From Streptomyces aurantiacus (lineage in GTDB: Bacteria; Actinomycetota; Actinomycetes; Streptomycetales; Streptomycetaceae): a stretch of DNA of 47,438 bases. Both the position numbers and the translations under genes were made by a program. Under the pieces are notes generated by a model. The model had not been told where the DNA came from, did not search any database, and saw only the letters and a program-made list of their open reading frames with translations. Positions 34,466 through 43,043 of this stretch are shown here, one piece after another. Where the stretch lies: assembly GCF_001418335.1 (NCBI RefSeq), contig NZ_LIPP01000234.1:1-47438 (forward strand), in the 5' to 3' direction. Every line of letters begins with the position of its first letter. The stretch's first letter is position 1.

Positions 34466-34494
34466 CGCGGGGAACTGCGCGACCAGCCACGACG
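34466..34494. repeat. Streptomyces intergenic repeat element, copy 2
   Basis: Identical 29 bp to 28849-28877, in the 216-bp gap after rshA. Upstream of the core, 34393-34465 shows further internal repeats of GGGCGCGGG and GTCTTCGG/GTCTTTGG, which appear to belong to the same element; copy 1 lacks most of that part. No gene is seen in the gap. Confidence 0.8.
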
Positions 34495-34608
34495 AACCCT
34501 CCCCCGGCAACCGACCGTCGGCGGACGGGGTCACGCAAGGGAGCCCGTTCGGGTGGCTCCGGCGCGAGCCGTCACCGCGGAGCGGACCCGCGCTGATAGC
34601 CGTGGTCC

Positions 34609-36126
34609 ATGCTGCGCACCCGCACCACCCTCCGCACCCGGACACCGGACCTGAAGACCTCCCGACGGCTCCGGACGGCGTTCCTCGCCTCCGCGGTATC
34701 CGTCTGCCTGATCGCCGCGAGCGCCCCCACGCCGGCACCGCTCGGTATCGGCGACCGCCTCTTCCCGCACCTGGGAAACCCCGGGTACGACGTCACGGCG
34801 TACGACCTGGCCTTCACCTATCCCGGCAGCAACAGCAAGCCGTTGCCGGCCGTCACCACCATCGACGCCCGCACGACAGCAGGGTGGCTGGAGCAGTTCA
34901 ATCTTGACTACTCGCACGGGACAGTTCGATCCGTCGAGGTCGACGGCGTTCCCGCGGAGTTCCGGAGCGCCGGCGAGGACCTGGTCGTCACTCCCGCGAA
35001 ACCCCTGCGCTTCGGCGACCGGATGCGGATCACCGTCCGGCACGACAGCGACCCGGTGTCCACGAAGGACCAGCAGAGCGGCTGGGTGCGGACCGAGGAC
35101 GGGCTCGCGATGGCCAACCAGGCCGACGCAGGACACCGCGTCTTTCCCAGCAACGACCACCCCTCGGACAAGGCGATGTTCACCGTCCGGGTCACCGCGC
35201 CCGACGGCTACACGGCCGTCGCCAACGGACTCCCCGTGGCGAAGACCCGCCGCGCCGCCGGCACCACCTGGACGTATCGCACCGAGCACCCCATGGCCAC
35301 CGAGCTGGCCCAGGTGTCCATCGGCCGTTCCTCCGTGCTGCACCGGAGCGGCCCCGGCGGCCTGCCCGTACGCGACGTGGTGCCCACCAAGGACCGCGAG
35401 AGGCTGGAACCGTGGCTCAAGAAGACGCCCGACCAGATCGCCTGGATGCAGAAGCACGTCGGTGACTACCCCTTCGAGACGTACGGACTGCTGATCGCCG
35501 AGGCGCGGACCGGGTTCGAGCTGGAGACGCAGACGCTCTCCCTCTTCGAGAAAGACCTCTTCACCCGGTCCGAGTACCCGAAGTGGTACGTCGAGTCGAT
35601 CATGGTGCACGAACTGGCCCACCAGTGGTTCGGCAACAGCGTCTCCCCGCGTACCTGGTCCGACCTGTGGCTCAGCGAAGGGCACGCCACCTGGTACGAG
35701 GCCCTCTACGCCGAGGAGAAGGCCGGCAGGCCCATGGAGGCGCGGATGAAGGCCGCCTACCGGGCGTCCGACACCTGGCGCGGGGCCGGGGGGCCGCCCG
35801 CCGCTCCGAAGGAGGCCGAGCCCGGCGAGAAGCTCAGCATCTTCCGGCCGACCGTCTACGACGGCAGCGCCCTCGTCCTGTACGCGCTGCGCGAGGAGAT
35901 CGGCCGGTCCGCCTTCGAGCAGCTGCAGCGCGCCTGGGTGAGCGCTCACCACGACGGTGTCGCCGACACGGCGGACTTCGTGCGCCTCGCCTCGGGCATC
36001 GCCGGCCGTGATCTGAGCGGCTTCTTCAAGGCATGGCTCTACGGGGAGAAGACCCCGCCCATGCCGGGGCACGCCGACTGGCGCAGTGCGCAGCCCGCCG
36101 GGAAGAGCGCGAAGCGCGCCCGGTAA
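34609..36126 (+). CDS. Secreted M1-family (gluzincin) metallopeptidase
   Basis: 505 residues. Signal peptide: basic start, then LRTAFLASAVSVCLIAASA before about residue 40. The M1 zinc site HELAHQW (His334, Glu335, His338) is followed by Glu357 after 18 residues (HExxH-x18-E), with the downstream block GSALVLYALREEIG. The N-terminal half is a beta-rich saddle domain of the M1 type. The GAMEN exopeptidase motif is not present as such; FELETQT occurs in the expected place, as in short actinobacterial M1 members. The C-terminal ARM-like domain is short. ATG at 34609. Substrate unknown; a secreted or cell-wall-facing aminopeptidase is the best reading. Confidence 0.88.
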   Translation: MLRTRTTLRTRTPDLKTSRRLRTAFLASAVSVCLIAASAPTPAPLGIGDRLFPHLGNPGYDVTAYDLAFTYPGSNSKPLPAVTTIDARTTAGWLEQFNLDYSHGTVRSVEVDGVPAEFRSAGEDLVVTPAKPLRFGDRMRITVRHDSDPVSTKDQQSGWVRTEDGLAMANQADAGHRVFPSNDHPSDKAMFTVRVTAPDGYTAVANGLPVAKTRRAAGTTWTYRTEHPMATELAQVSIGRSSVLHRSGPGGLPVRDVVPTKDRERLEPWLKKTPDQIAWMQKHVGDYPFETYGLLIAEARTGFELETQTLSLFEKDLFTRSEYPKWYVESIMVHELAHQWFGNSVSPRTWSDLWLSEGHATWYEALYAEEKAGRPMEARMKAAYRASDTWRGAGGPPAAPKEAEPGEKLSIFRPTVYDGSALVLYALREEIGRSAFEQLQRAWVSAHHDGVADTADFVRLASGIAGRDLSGFFKAWLYGEKTPPMPGHADWRSAQPAGKSAKRAR

Positions 36127-36308
36127 CCCCCGGGAATTCGAGTGACGAGACGGGGCGTGCCGTGCGAACATCTTCACGTCGACGACGCAACAGGTCGACG
36201 GCACGGCGCTCCGGCCCCGGGCGGGAATCTCCCGGCGGCCCCGGACGTTCTGCCCAGTGACGGGCGACGAGTCCGCCACCATCGGTACCCCATCGACGTA
36301 AGGACCCA

Positions 36309-37820
36309 ATGACCTCCTCTTCTTCCACCTCCCAGGACACGCAGGACATGCAGGACACGCAGAGCCTCGCGAAGAACAACCCCGACGGTCTTCGGGCCGA
36401 TGCCCTGATGGAAGAGGACGTCGCCTGGAGCCACGAGATCGACGGAGACCGGGACGGCGACCAGTTCGACCGCTCCGAGCGTGCGGCCCTGCGCCGCGTC
36501 GCGGGCCTCTCCACCGAACTGGAGGACGTCACCGAGGTCGAGTACCGACAGCTCCGCCTGGAGCGCGTGGTACTCGTCGGTGTGTGGACCTCGGGGACCG
36601 CGACCGACGCGGACAACTCGCTGGCCGAGCTGGCCGCCCTCGCGGAGACCGCGGGAGCGCTCGTGCTCGACGGCGTCGTCCAGCGCCGGGACAAGCCCGA
36701 CGCGGCCACGTACATCGGTTCCGGCAAGGCCAACGAACTGCGGGACGTCGTGCTGGAGACCGGCGCGGACACTGTCATCTGTGACGGTGAACTCTCGCCG
36801 GGCCAGCTCATCCACCTCGAAGACGTCGTCAAGGTCAAGGTCATCGACCGGACGGCCCTGATCCTCGACATCTTCGCCCAGCACGCCAAGTCCCGGGAGG
36901 GCAAGGCCCAGGTCGCCCTCGCGCAGATGCAGTACATGCTGCCGAGGCTCCGCGGCTGGGGTCAGTCGCTGTCCCGTCAGATGGGCGGCGGCTCGGGCGG
37001 CGGCCTCGCCACCCGTGGTCCCGGTGAGACCAAGATCGAGACCGACCGGCGTCGGATCCGCGAGAAGATGGCGAAGATGCGCCGGGAGATCGCGGACATG
37101 AAGACCGGCCGCGACATCAAGCGTCAGGAGCGCCGTCGCAACAAGGTGCCCTCGGTCGCGATCGCCGGCTACACCAACGCCGGCAAGTCCTCGCTGCTCA
37201 ACCGCCTCACGGGCGCCGGAGTGCTCGTCGAGAACTCGCTGTTCGCGACCCTCGACCCGACCGTGCGCCGCGCCGAGACGCCGAGCGGGCGGCTGTACAC
37301 GCTGGCGGACACCGTCGGCTTCGTACGGCACCTGCCGCACCACCTCGTCGAGGCGTTCCGCTCCACGATGGAGGAGGTCGGCGACTCCGACCTGATCCTG
37401 CACGTGGTGGACGGTTCGCACCCGGCGCCGGAGGAGCAGCTGGCCGCCGTGCGCGAGGTCGTCCGCGACGTGGGCGCCACCAAGGTGCCCGAGATCGTGG
37501 TGATCAACAAGGCGGACGCGGCCGACCCGCTGGTGCTCCAGCGGCTGATGCGGAACGAGAAGCGCTCCATCGCGGTCTCGGCCCGTACCGGCCAGGGCAT
37601 CCAGGAACTGCTCGCGCTCATCGACGTCGAACTGCCCCACCCCTCGGTGGAGCTTGAGGCGCTCGTGCCGTACACGCTCGGCCGGCTGGTCGCGCGTGCC
37701 CACGCCGACGGCGAGGTCCTCTCCGAGGAGCACACCCCGGAGGGCACCCTGCTCAAGGCGCGGGTGCACGAGGAACTGGCGGCGGAGCTCGCTCCGTACG
37801 CCCCGGTTCCCGCGGCCTGA
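36309..37820 (+). CDS. hflX: Ribosome-associated GTPase HflX
   Basis: 503 residues. N-terminal HflX domain (EYRQLRLERVVLVGVWTSG; ATYIGSGKANEL), a coiled linker (GPGETKIETDRRRIREKMAK) and a Ras-like GTPase with G1 AGYTNAGKSSLLN at 286-298, G3 DTVGFVRHLP and NKAD as G4. It splits stalled 70S ribosomes under stress. Residues 1-60 form a Ser/Gln/Asp-rich extension that is variable in Streptomyces. ATG at 36309 preceded by AAGGACC. Followed by a strong terminator. Confidence 0.96.
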   Translation: MTSSSSTSQDTQDMQDTQSLAKNNPDGLRADALMEEDVAWSHEIDGDRDGDQFDRSERAALRRVAGLSTELEDVTEVEYRQLRLERVVLVGVWTSGTATDADNSLAELAALAETAGALVLDGVVQRRDKPDAATYIGSGKANELRDVVLETGADTVICDGELSPGQLIHLEDVVKVKVIDRTALILDIFAQHAKSREGKAQVALAQMQYMLPRLRGWGQSLSRQMGGGSGGGLATRGPGETKIETDRRRIREKMAKMRREIADMKTGRDIKRQERRRNKVPSVAIAGYTNAGKSSLLNRLTGAGVLVENSLFATLDPTVRRAETPSGRLYTLADTVGFVRHLPHHLVEAFRSTMEEVGDSDLILHVVDGSHPAPEEQLAAVREVVRDVGATKVPEIVVINKADAADPLVLQRLMRNEKRSIAVSARTGQGIQELLALIDVELPHPSVELEALVPYTLGRLVARAHADGEVLSEEHTPEGTLLKARVHEELAAELAPYAPVPAA

Positions 37821-37867
37821 TCCACGGCGCCAGGCGGATCCACGGATCGATCCACGGGTTTACGGAA

Positions 37868-37904
37868 CGAAGGCACGTCCCCTCCGGCAGGGGACGTGCC
37901 TTCG
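37868..37904. terminator. Rho-independent-type terminator after hflX
   Basis: Perfect 16-bp stem, CGAAGGCACGTCCCCT (37868-37883), 5-nt loop CCGGC, AGGGGACGTGCCTTCG (37889-37904), then TCGTGT. Also faces the convergent protease gene. Confidence 0.9.
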
Positions 37905-37968
37905 TCGTGTCATGTCGCCTCGCCGGATCGGGTGCGAAGAACGCGGCGAACGGGGAAAACGCGAAGAA

Positions 37969-39195
37969 CTACTGAGTCGCGAACTTCTTGCTCACCGCGT
38001 CGTAGATCCCCTTGGCCTCGGTGCCCAGGTGAGGGCCCGCCAGCCAGCCCGCCGTCACCGGGCCGATCGAGGTGTTGGAGACCAGCGCGGGACTGCCGTC
38101 CGAGCCGGTCGCGACCCAGCCGCCGCCCGAGGAACCACCGGTCATGGTGCACCCGATGCGGTACATCGTCGGATCGGACTTGGCGATCGAGAGCCGGCCC
38201 GGCTCGTCCGTGCACCGGTGCATGGTCTCCCCGTCGAACGGCTTCGCCGCCGGGTAACCGGTCGCGGTGATGTCCCCCACCTCGGAGACGGCCGGAGCGT
38301 CGAAGTCCACCGGGAGCGCCGAACCGGTCATCTCCTCCAGGGACTTGCCGTCGCTGCCCTTCTCCGGAGTGACATGGATGACGGCGAAGTCGTACGAGGC
38401 ACCCTCGCCGCCCGTCGCGCCGCCCTGCTCGATCCACTGGTCCGAGGTCTGTGCCCAGTCGCCCCACCAGACACCGTACGGAGCGACCTCCTCCTTGGTG
38501 GCGGCCGGGATCTCCGTCGCCGACATGGCGGCGTCGTTGTACGAGGGCACGAAGGCGATGTTGCGGTACCAGCCGCCCTTCTTGCCCGCGTGCACGCAGT
38601 GGCCCGCGGTCCACACGAGGTTGGACTTGCCCGGATGGGCCGGGTCCTCGACCACGGTCGCCGAACAGACCATCGTGCCCTCGGGGGAATCGAAGAACAC
38701 CTTGCCCGCCTCGGGCGCGTTCTCGTGGTAGCCCGCCGGAACGGCCGTCGCCTCCACGGGTGCCGGCTCGGGGTCGGTCACGCCCTGGTCGCCCGAGAGG
38801 TCGTTCTCGTCGACGCCCTTGCCCTGGTCGGGGTCCTCGGCCTCGCGCATGCGGTCCGGGTCCCACAGGTCCTTGATGACCGGGTTGATGTAGTCACCGG
38901 CCTCGCGCAGCCAGTCGTCCTGGTCCCAGTCCTTCCAGGCACCGCCCTTCCACTTGTCGATGTCGATCCCGTGCTCCTTGAGCCTGTCCTTGATGTCGTC
39001 CGGGATCTGGATCTTGCCGTCGCCGGCCGCCGCGGTCGACGTCTCGGCGCCCGCGTCGGTGTCCTCACCGGAGCCGCAGGCGGTGGCGGTCAGCGCCAGC
39101 GCGGTGGCCAGGCCGGCCGCGGCCAGCAGGGGGGAGATTCTGCGGCGAGGGCTCCCCTCTCGGCGAGCGGCGAAGAGCGGGCGTATCGGTCGCAT
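37969..39195 (-). CDS. Lipoprotein trypsin-like serine protease (V8 / glutamyl endopeptidase-like)
   Basis: 408 residues. N-terminal signal with lipobox to Cys40 (LALTATACGSG), then an acidic Asp/Trp-rich region of about 100 residues, then a chymotrypsin-fold protease: TAGHC (His199), YDFAVI (Asp269) and GGSSGGG (Ser356), the full catalytic triad. Cys177/Cys200 and Cys328/Cys349 are likely disulfides. ATG at 39195 gives the signal a normal length; 15 codons upstream in the same frame are unlikely to be used. Standing alone, convergent with hflX. Gap of 419 bp to the next gene on the plus strand. Confidence 0.9.
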   Translation of the reverse strand: MRPIRPLFAARREGSPRRRISPLLAAAGLATALALTATACGSGEDTDAGAETSTAAAGDGKIQIPDDIKDRLKEHGIDIDKWKGGAWKDWDQDDWLREAGDYINPVIKDLWDPDRMREAEDPDQGKGVDENDLSGDQGVTDPEPAPVEATAVPAGYHENAPEAGKVFFDSPEGTMVCSATVVEDPAHPGKSNLVWTAGHCVHAGKKGGWYRNIAFVPSYNDAAMSATEIPAATKEEVAPYGVWWGDWAQTSDQWIEQGGATGGEGASYDFAVIHVTPEKGSDGKSLEEMTGSALPVDFDAPAVSEVGDITATGYPAAKPFDGETMHRCTDEPGRLSIAKSDPTMYRIGCTMTGGSSGGGWVATGSDGSPALVSNTSIGPVTAGWLAGPHLGTEAKGIYDAVSKKFATQ

Positions 39196-39614
39196 GGTGT
39201 GACTCCCCCTGGAGGTGAACGAACAACTCTGTGCCGCCATTTCGGGGCTGCGTACGGATCCGGGGACCCGGGCGTGCCCGACGTGGACCGTGGGTGCTGA
39301 TCAGCGAGCACCGCCGAACGGCACCACAGACTATGCCGTTGCTGTGGGGGACTTCCGACGAACCCGCAACGGTTCCGTCACGGCAAAGATCTTCGTACCG
39401 CCGTCGCCCCGCTCGTTCATCGCCGTCCATCGCCGTCCATCGCCGTTGGTACGTACGGGTGGCATTCCGGCCGCGTTCATCCCCTGCCGCCGCCACCTCG
39501 CCTGTCTCCGGGCCTCGTCACCGGCGGTGCACCTGTCTTGATCGCGTCCTCCACCTCCGCTCCCTCTGCCGTGATCGCCCGATTGTCGGTGCCGCCCCGT
39601 AGGGTGGTCGGGCT
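39196..39614. repeat. Divergent intergenic region with a 10-bp tandem repeat
   Basis: 419 bp without a gene between the protease (-) and the DinG-like helicase (+). Nearly three copies of CATCGCCGTC occupy 39418-39446. A TAGGGT at 39600-39605 ends nine bases before the helicase ATG and could be its -10 element, giving a short leader. Confidence 0.5.
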
Positions 39615-41591
39615 ATGACAGAGTCCTCACTCCCCGAACTCCTGCATGCCGCCGTCACAGCCGTCGGCGGTACGGAGCGCACCGGCCAGGTGACCATGGC
39701 CGAATCCGTCGCGCAGGCCATCGATGACGGTTCCCATCTGCTGGTCCAGGCCGGCACCGGCACCGGTAAGTCGCTCGGCTATCTGGTTCCCGCGCTGGCG
39801 CACGGGGGGCGGGTCGTCGTGGCGACGGCCACCCTGGCGCTCCAGCGGCAGCTCGTGGAGCGGGACCTGCCGCGCACGGTGGACGCGCTGCATCCGCTGC
39901 TGCGCCGCCGCCCCGAGTTCGCCATGCTCAAGGGCCGGTCGAACTACCTGTGCCTGCACCGTCTCCACGAGGGAGCGCCCCAGGACGAGGAGGAGGGCCT
40001 CTTCGACCAGTTCGAGGCGGCCGCGCCCACCAGCAAGCTGGGCCAGGACCTGCTGCGGCTGCGGGAGTGGTCGGACGAGACCGAGACGGGCGACCGTGAC
40101 AACCTCACCCCGGGCGTCTCGGACCGGGCCTGGTCGCAGATCTCCGTCTCCTCCAGGGAATGCCTGGGCGCCTCGAAGTGCGCCTACGGAGCGGAGTGCT
40201 TCGCCGAGATGGCCCGTGAGCGGGCCAAGCTCGCCGAGGTCGTCGTCACCAACCACGCGCTTCTGGCGATCGACGCCATCGAAGGCGCTCCCGTTCTGCC
40301 GCAGCACGAGGTGCTGATCGTCGACGAGGCCCACGAACTGGTCTCCCGGGTCACCGGAGTCGCGACCGGCGAGCTCACCCCGGGCCAGGTCAACCGCGCC
40401 GTGCGCCGAGCGTCGAAGCTGGTCAACGAGAAGGCGGCCGATCAGCTCCAGACGGCAGCCGAGGGTTTCGAGCGCGTGATGGAGCTGGCCCTGCCCGGCC
40501 GCCTCGAAGAGGTCCCGGAGGACCTCGGCTACGCGCTGATGGCCCTGCGGGACGCCGCCCGCACGGTGATCTCCGGGATCGGGGCGACGCGCGACAAGTC
40601 CGTCACCGACGAGGACGCGGTCCGTAAGCAGGCGCTCGCCTCCGTGGAGAGCGTGCACGACGTGGCGGAGCGCATCAGCAACGGCTCGGAGTGGGACGTC
40701 GTCTGGTACGAGCGGCACGACCGCTTCGGGGCGTCCCTGCGGGTCGCGCCGATGTCCGTGTCCGGCCTGCTGCGCGAGAAGCTCTTCACGGACCGCTCAG
40801 TCGTCCTGGCCTCGGCCACCCTGAAACTCGGCGGCGATTTCAACGGCGTGGGCGCCTCGCTGGGCCTGGCGCCCGAAGGCACCGAGGGGGAGGACATCCC
40901 GCCCTGGAAGGGCATCGACGTCGGCTCGCCCTTCGACTACGGCAAGCAGGGCATCCTGTACGTCGCGAAACACCTGGCCAGACCTGCCCGGGACAGCGAC
41001 CGCGGGGACATGCTCGACGAGCTCACCGAGCTGATCCAGGCGGCCGGCGGCCGTACGCTCGGCCTGTTCTCCTCGATGCGGGCCGCCCAGCTCGCCGCGG
41101 AGGAGCTGCGCTCCCGGGTCCCGGAGTTCCCCATCCTGCTCCAGGGCGAGGAAACGCTCGGCGAGCTGATCAAGAACTTCGCGGCGGACCCGAAGACCTG
41201 CCTGTTCGGCACGCTCTCGCTCTGGCAGGGCGTGGACGTGCCGGGTGCCAGCTGCCAGCTGGTCGTCATGGACAAGATCCCCTTCCCACGCCCCGACGAT
41301 CCGCTGATGAGCGCGCGCCAGAAGGCAGTGGAGGACGCCGGGGGCAACGGCTTCATGGCGGTCGCGGCCACTCATGCGGCGCTGCTCATGGCCCAGGGCG
41401 CCGGCCGCCTCGTACGGGCGACGGAGGATCGGGGCGTGGTCGCCGTGCTGGACCAGCGTCTCGCCACCGCGCGCTACGGCAACTACCTCAAGGCGTCACT
41501 GCCCGACTTCTGGTACACGACGGACCGTAACCAGGTACGGCGCTCACTGGCCGCCATCGACGAGAAGGCACGGAAGGCCGAAGAGGCTTAG
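39615..41591 (+). CDS. dinG: DinG-family ATP-dependent DNA helicase
   Basis: 658 residues, XPD/DinG-like superfamily 2 helicase. Walker A QAGTGTGKS at 45-53, Fe-S cluster cysteines 113, 183, 189 and 195 (YLC, RECLGASKCAYGAEC), DEAH at 237-240 (IVDEAHELV), and C-terminal motifs SLWQGVDVPGASC and GAGRLVRATEDRG. It unwinds DNA 5'-3', probably for D-loops and R-loops in repair. ATG at 39615. No LexA box was found in front of it here, unlike E. coli dinG. Followed by a hairpin. Confidence 0.92.
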   Translation: MTESSLPELLHAAVTAVGGTERTGQVTMAESVAQAIDDGSHLLVQAGTGTGKSLGYLVPALAHGGRVVVATATLALQRQLVERDLPRTVDALHPLLRRRPEFAMLKGRSNYLCLHRLHEGAPQDEEEGLFDQFEAAAPTSKLGQDLLRLREWSDETETGDRDNLTPGVSDRAWSQISVSSRECLGASKCAYGAECFAEMARERAKLAEVVVTNHALLAIDAIEGAPVLPQHEVLIVDEAHELVSRVTGVATGELTPGQVNRAVRRASKLVNEKAADQLQTAAEGFERVMELALPGRLEEVPEDLGYALMALRDAARTVISGIGATRDKSVTDEDAVRKQALASVESVHDVAERISNGSEWDVVWYERHDRFGASLRVAPMSVSGLLREKLFTDRSVVLASATLKLGGDFNGVGASLGLAPEGTEGEDIPPWKGIDVGSPFDYGKQGILYVAKHLARPARDSDRGDMLDELTELIQAAGGRTLGLFSSMRAAQLAAEELRSRVPEFPILLQGEETLGELIKNFAADPKTCLFGTLSLWQGVDVPGASCQLVVMDKIPFPRPDDPLMSARQKAVEDAGGNGFMAVAATHAALLMAQGAGRLVRATEDRGVVAVLDQRLATARYGNYLKASLPDFWYTTDRNQVRRSLAAIDEKARKAEEA

Positions 41592-41611
41592 TCGCTGTCG
41601 CTGTCGCCAAT

Positions 41612-41641
41612 GGCCGCCTCCGACGTTGGTCGGAGGCGGCC
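41612..41641. terminator. Terminator of the DinG-like gene
   Basis: Perfect 13-bp stem GGCCGCCTCCGAC (41612-41624), GTTG loop, GTCGGAGGCGGCC (41629-41641), starting 20 bp after the stop codon. Confidence 0.85.
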
Positions 41642-41681
41642 CATGACGCGCGCCGAAGGCGGGACAGTGCGGGACAGCACA

Positions 41682-41715
41682 GGGCCCCGGAACCGGCGCA
41701 GGAGTTCCGGGGCCC
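41682..41715. terminator. Terminator of lexA
   Basis: Stem GGGCCCCGGAAC (41682-41693), 10-nt loop, GTTCCGGGGCCC (41704-41715), just beyond the lexA stop on the minus strand. Confidence 0.85.
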
Positions 41716-41731
41716 GGTCAGGGGAAGATCC

Positions 41732-42514
41732 TCAGATCCGCCGGAGCACTGCCACGACCTTCCCGAGGATGGTGGCCTCGTCGCCGGGAATGGGCTGGTA
41801 CGCGGAGTTGTGCGGCAGCAGCCACACATGCCCGTCCTCGCGCTTGAAGCGCTTGACCGTGGCCTCACCCTCCAGCATGGCCGCCACGATGTCGCCGTTC
41901 TCCGCGACGGGCTGGCGGCGGACGGTCACCCAGTCGCCGTCGCAGATCGCGGCCTCGATCATCGAGTCACCGACGACCTTCAGCACGAACAGCTCGCCGT
42001 CGCCGACCAGCTGCCTGGGCAGCGGGAACACGTCCTCGACCGACTCCTCGGCGAGGATCGGACCACCGGCGGCGATCCGGCCGACCAGCGGGACGTACGA
42101 CGCCGCCGGCTTGCCGGCCGTGTCGGTGGGCTGCGCCGTGGACTGGTCAGAGCCGCGGACCTCGTAGGCCCTGGGGCGGTGTGGATCGCGGCGCAGGAAG
42201 CCCTTGCGCTCCAGCGCCATCAGCTGATGGGCGACCGAGGAGGTACTGGAAAGGCCGACGGCCTGCCCGATCTCCCTCATGGACGGCGGGTAGCCGCGCC
42301 GCTGCACTGAGTCCCTGATGACCTCGATGACCCGGCGTTGCCGGTCGGTGAGTCCGGAGCTGTCCGCCCGGATGCCTGGAGGTCGGCCCGGCAGGGAGCG
42401 TGCGGGCTTCGTCCCCTCCGGGCTCGCGGTTTCATTCATGGCATGCACCGGCTCAAATCGGCCCTGGGAGCGGTCCTGGGCAGTGATGGTGGCACTGTCT
42501 GCGGTGGTGGTCAC
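41732..42514 (-). CDS. lexA: SOS repressor LexA
   Basis: 260 residues. Winged-helix N-domain (LTDRQRRVIEVIRDSVQRRGYPPSMREIGQ, SSVAHQLMALERKGFL), a hinge with the autocleavage pair Ala149-Gly150 (RIAAGGP), and the S24 catalytic Ser184 (VGDSMIEAAI) and Lys221 (EATVKRFK). The start is set at the GTG at 42514 with a GAGAGGGG ribosome site five bases upstream; this gives the N-terminal TTTADSATITAQDRSQG extension typical of Streptomyces LexA. The protein represses its own gene and recA and is cleaved with RecA filament help. The upstream box at 42575-42588 shows autoregulation. Confidence 0.96.
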   Translation of the reverse strand: MTTTADSATITAQDRSQGRFEPVHAMNETASPEGTKPARSLPGRPPGIRADSSGLTDRQRRVIEVIRDSVQRRGYPPSMREIGQAVGLSSTSSVAHQLMALERKGFLRRDPHRPRAYEVRGSDQSTAQPTDTAGKPAASYVPLVGRIAAGGPILAEESVEDVFPLPRQLVGDGELFVLKVVGDSMIEAAICDGDWVTVRRQPVAENGDIVAAMLEGEATVKRFKREDGHVWLLPHNSAYQPIPGDEATILGKVVAVLRRI

Positions 42515-42547
42515 GTCGGCCCCTCTCGTTCGTCTCCCTGCTGGACA

Positions 42548-42577
42548 ACGGTAGTTGCTTTCGAAAGGTTGCGCCAA
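42548..42577 (-). promoter_or_regulatory. Predicted lexA core promoter
   Basis: On the minus strand TTGGCG (42577-42572) and TACCGT (42553-42548) are 18 bp apart. The SOS box overlaps the -35 hexamer. Confidence 0.45.
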
Positions 42578-42588
42578 ACACACGTTCG
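42575..42588 (-). promoter_or_regulatory. LexA (SOS) box of lexA
   Basis: CGAACGTGTGTTTG on the minus strand fits the actinobacterial consensus CGAACRNRYGTTYG at every position. It is about 61 bp upstream of the lexA start. Confidence 0.88.
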
Positions 42589-42886
42589 AGTGAAAAAACG
42601 CAGATGGCCTGTCGTGATCACGCGTCTGGGTGTATAGCTGCGGACTGCTCGGGGCGGAGAAAGACGCCCGTCGCCGCACTTCTTCGTGCCCTTCGCCGCC
42701 GATGCCGTGGCCTTGTGGGTCGGAGCGGGGCGAAGGTCAGTCTGCCATCAGGTGCCCCGTGGATCGGGAACCGGGCCCCCGTGGCTGTGGCGCCCACCGT
42801 ATCCCCGTACGCTCCTGGCCGGAATGGCCACGCGGCACATGCCAATACGGGCGCGACACGCGAGACGGGTGCGAATTTCCGTACAG

Positions 42887-42902
42887 GCCCCACATGTAGT
42901 GG
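42887..42902 (+). promoter_or_regulatory. NrdR box 1 upstream of nrdRJ
   Basis: GCCCCACATGTAGTGG, a partial match to the NrdR consensus acaCwAtATaTwGtgt (C4, A6, AT at 8-9, T11-G15 conserved). Its start is 31 bp from that of box 2, the classical spacing of paired NrdR sites. Confidence 0.7.
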
Positions 42903-42917
42903 TTGGATTGTCCCAGT

Positions 42918-42933
42918 GGCCCAGAAGTTGTGG
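42918..42933 (+). promoter_or_regulatory. NrdR box 2 upstream of nrdRJ
   Basis: GGCCCAGAAGTTGTGG, a weaker match than box 1 (C4, A6, A8, TTGTG at 11-15 shared), located 31 bp downstream on the same face of the helix. The gap 42589-43043 otherwise holds no gene. Confidence 0.62.
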
Positions 42934-43043
42934 TCCCCGGTCTTCCAAGCCCTTGGTCATCACCTATGCTTGGGACTGCTTCGAGGGGCTCAAAGAGCCT
43001 GTCGAGGCCATCGAGTCGTGCTGTGCGAGGAGGGTTGGAACCG

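Noticed and set aside
36174..37769. Minus-strand ORF opposite hflX
   Set aside because: Same artefact; hflX motifs occupy the plus strand.
39450..39614. LexA box in front of the DinG-like helicase
   Set aside because: No CGAAC-N4-GTTYG-like sequence is present in the gap.
42589..43043. Possible cobalamin riboswitch before nrdRJ
   Set aside because: No B12-box-like conserved core was seen; in Streptomyces that switch is on the nrdABS operon instead.
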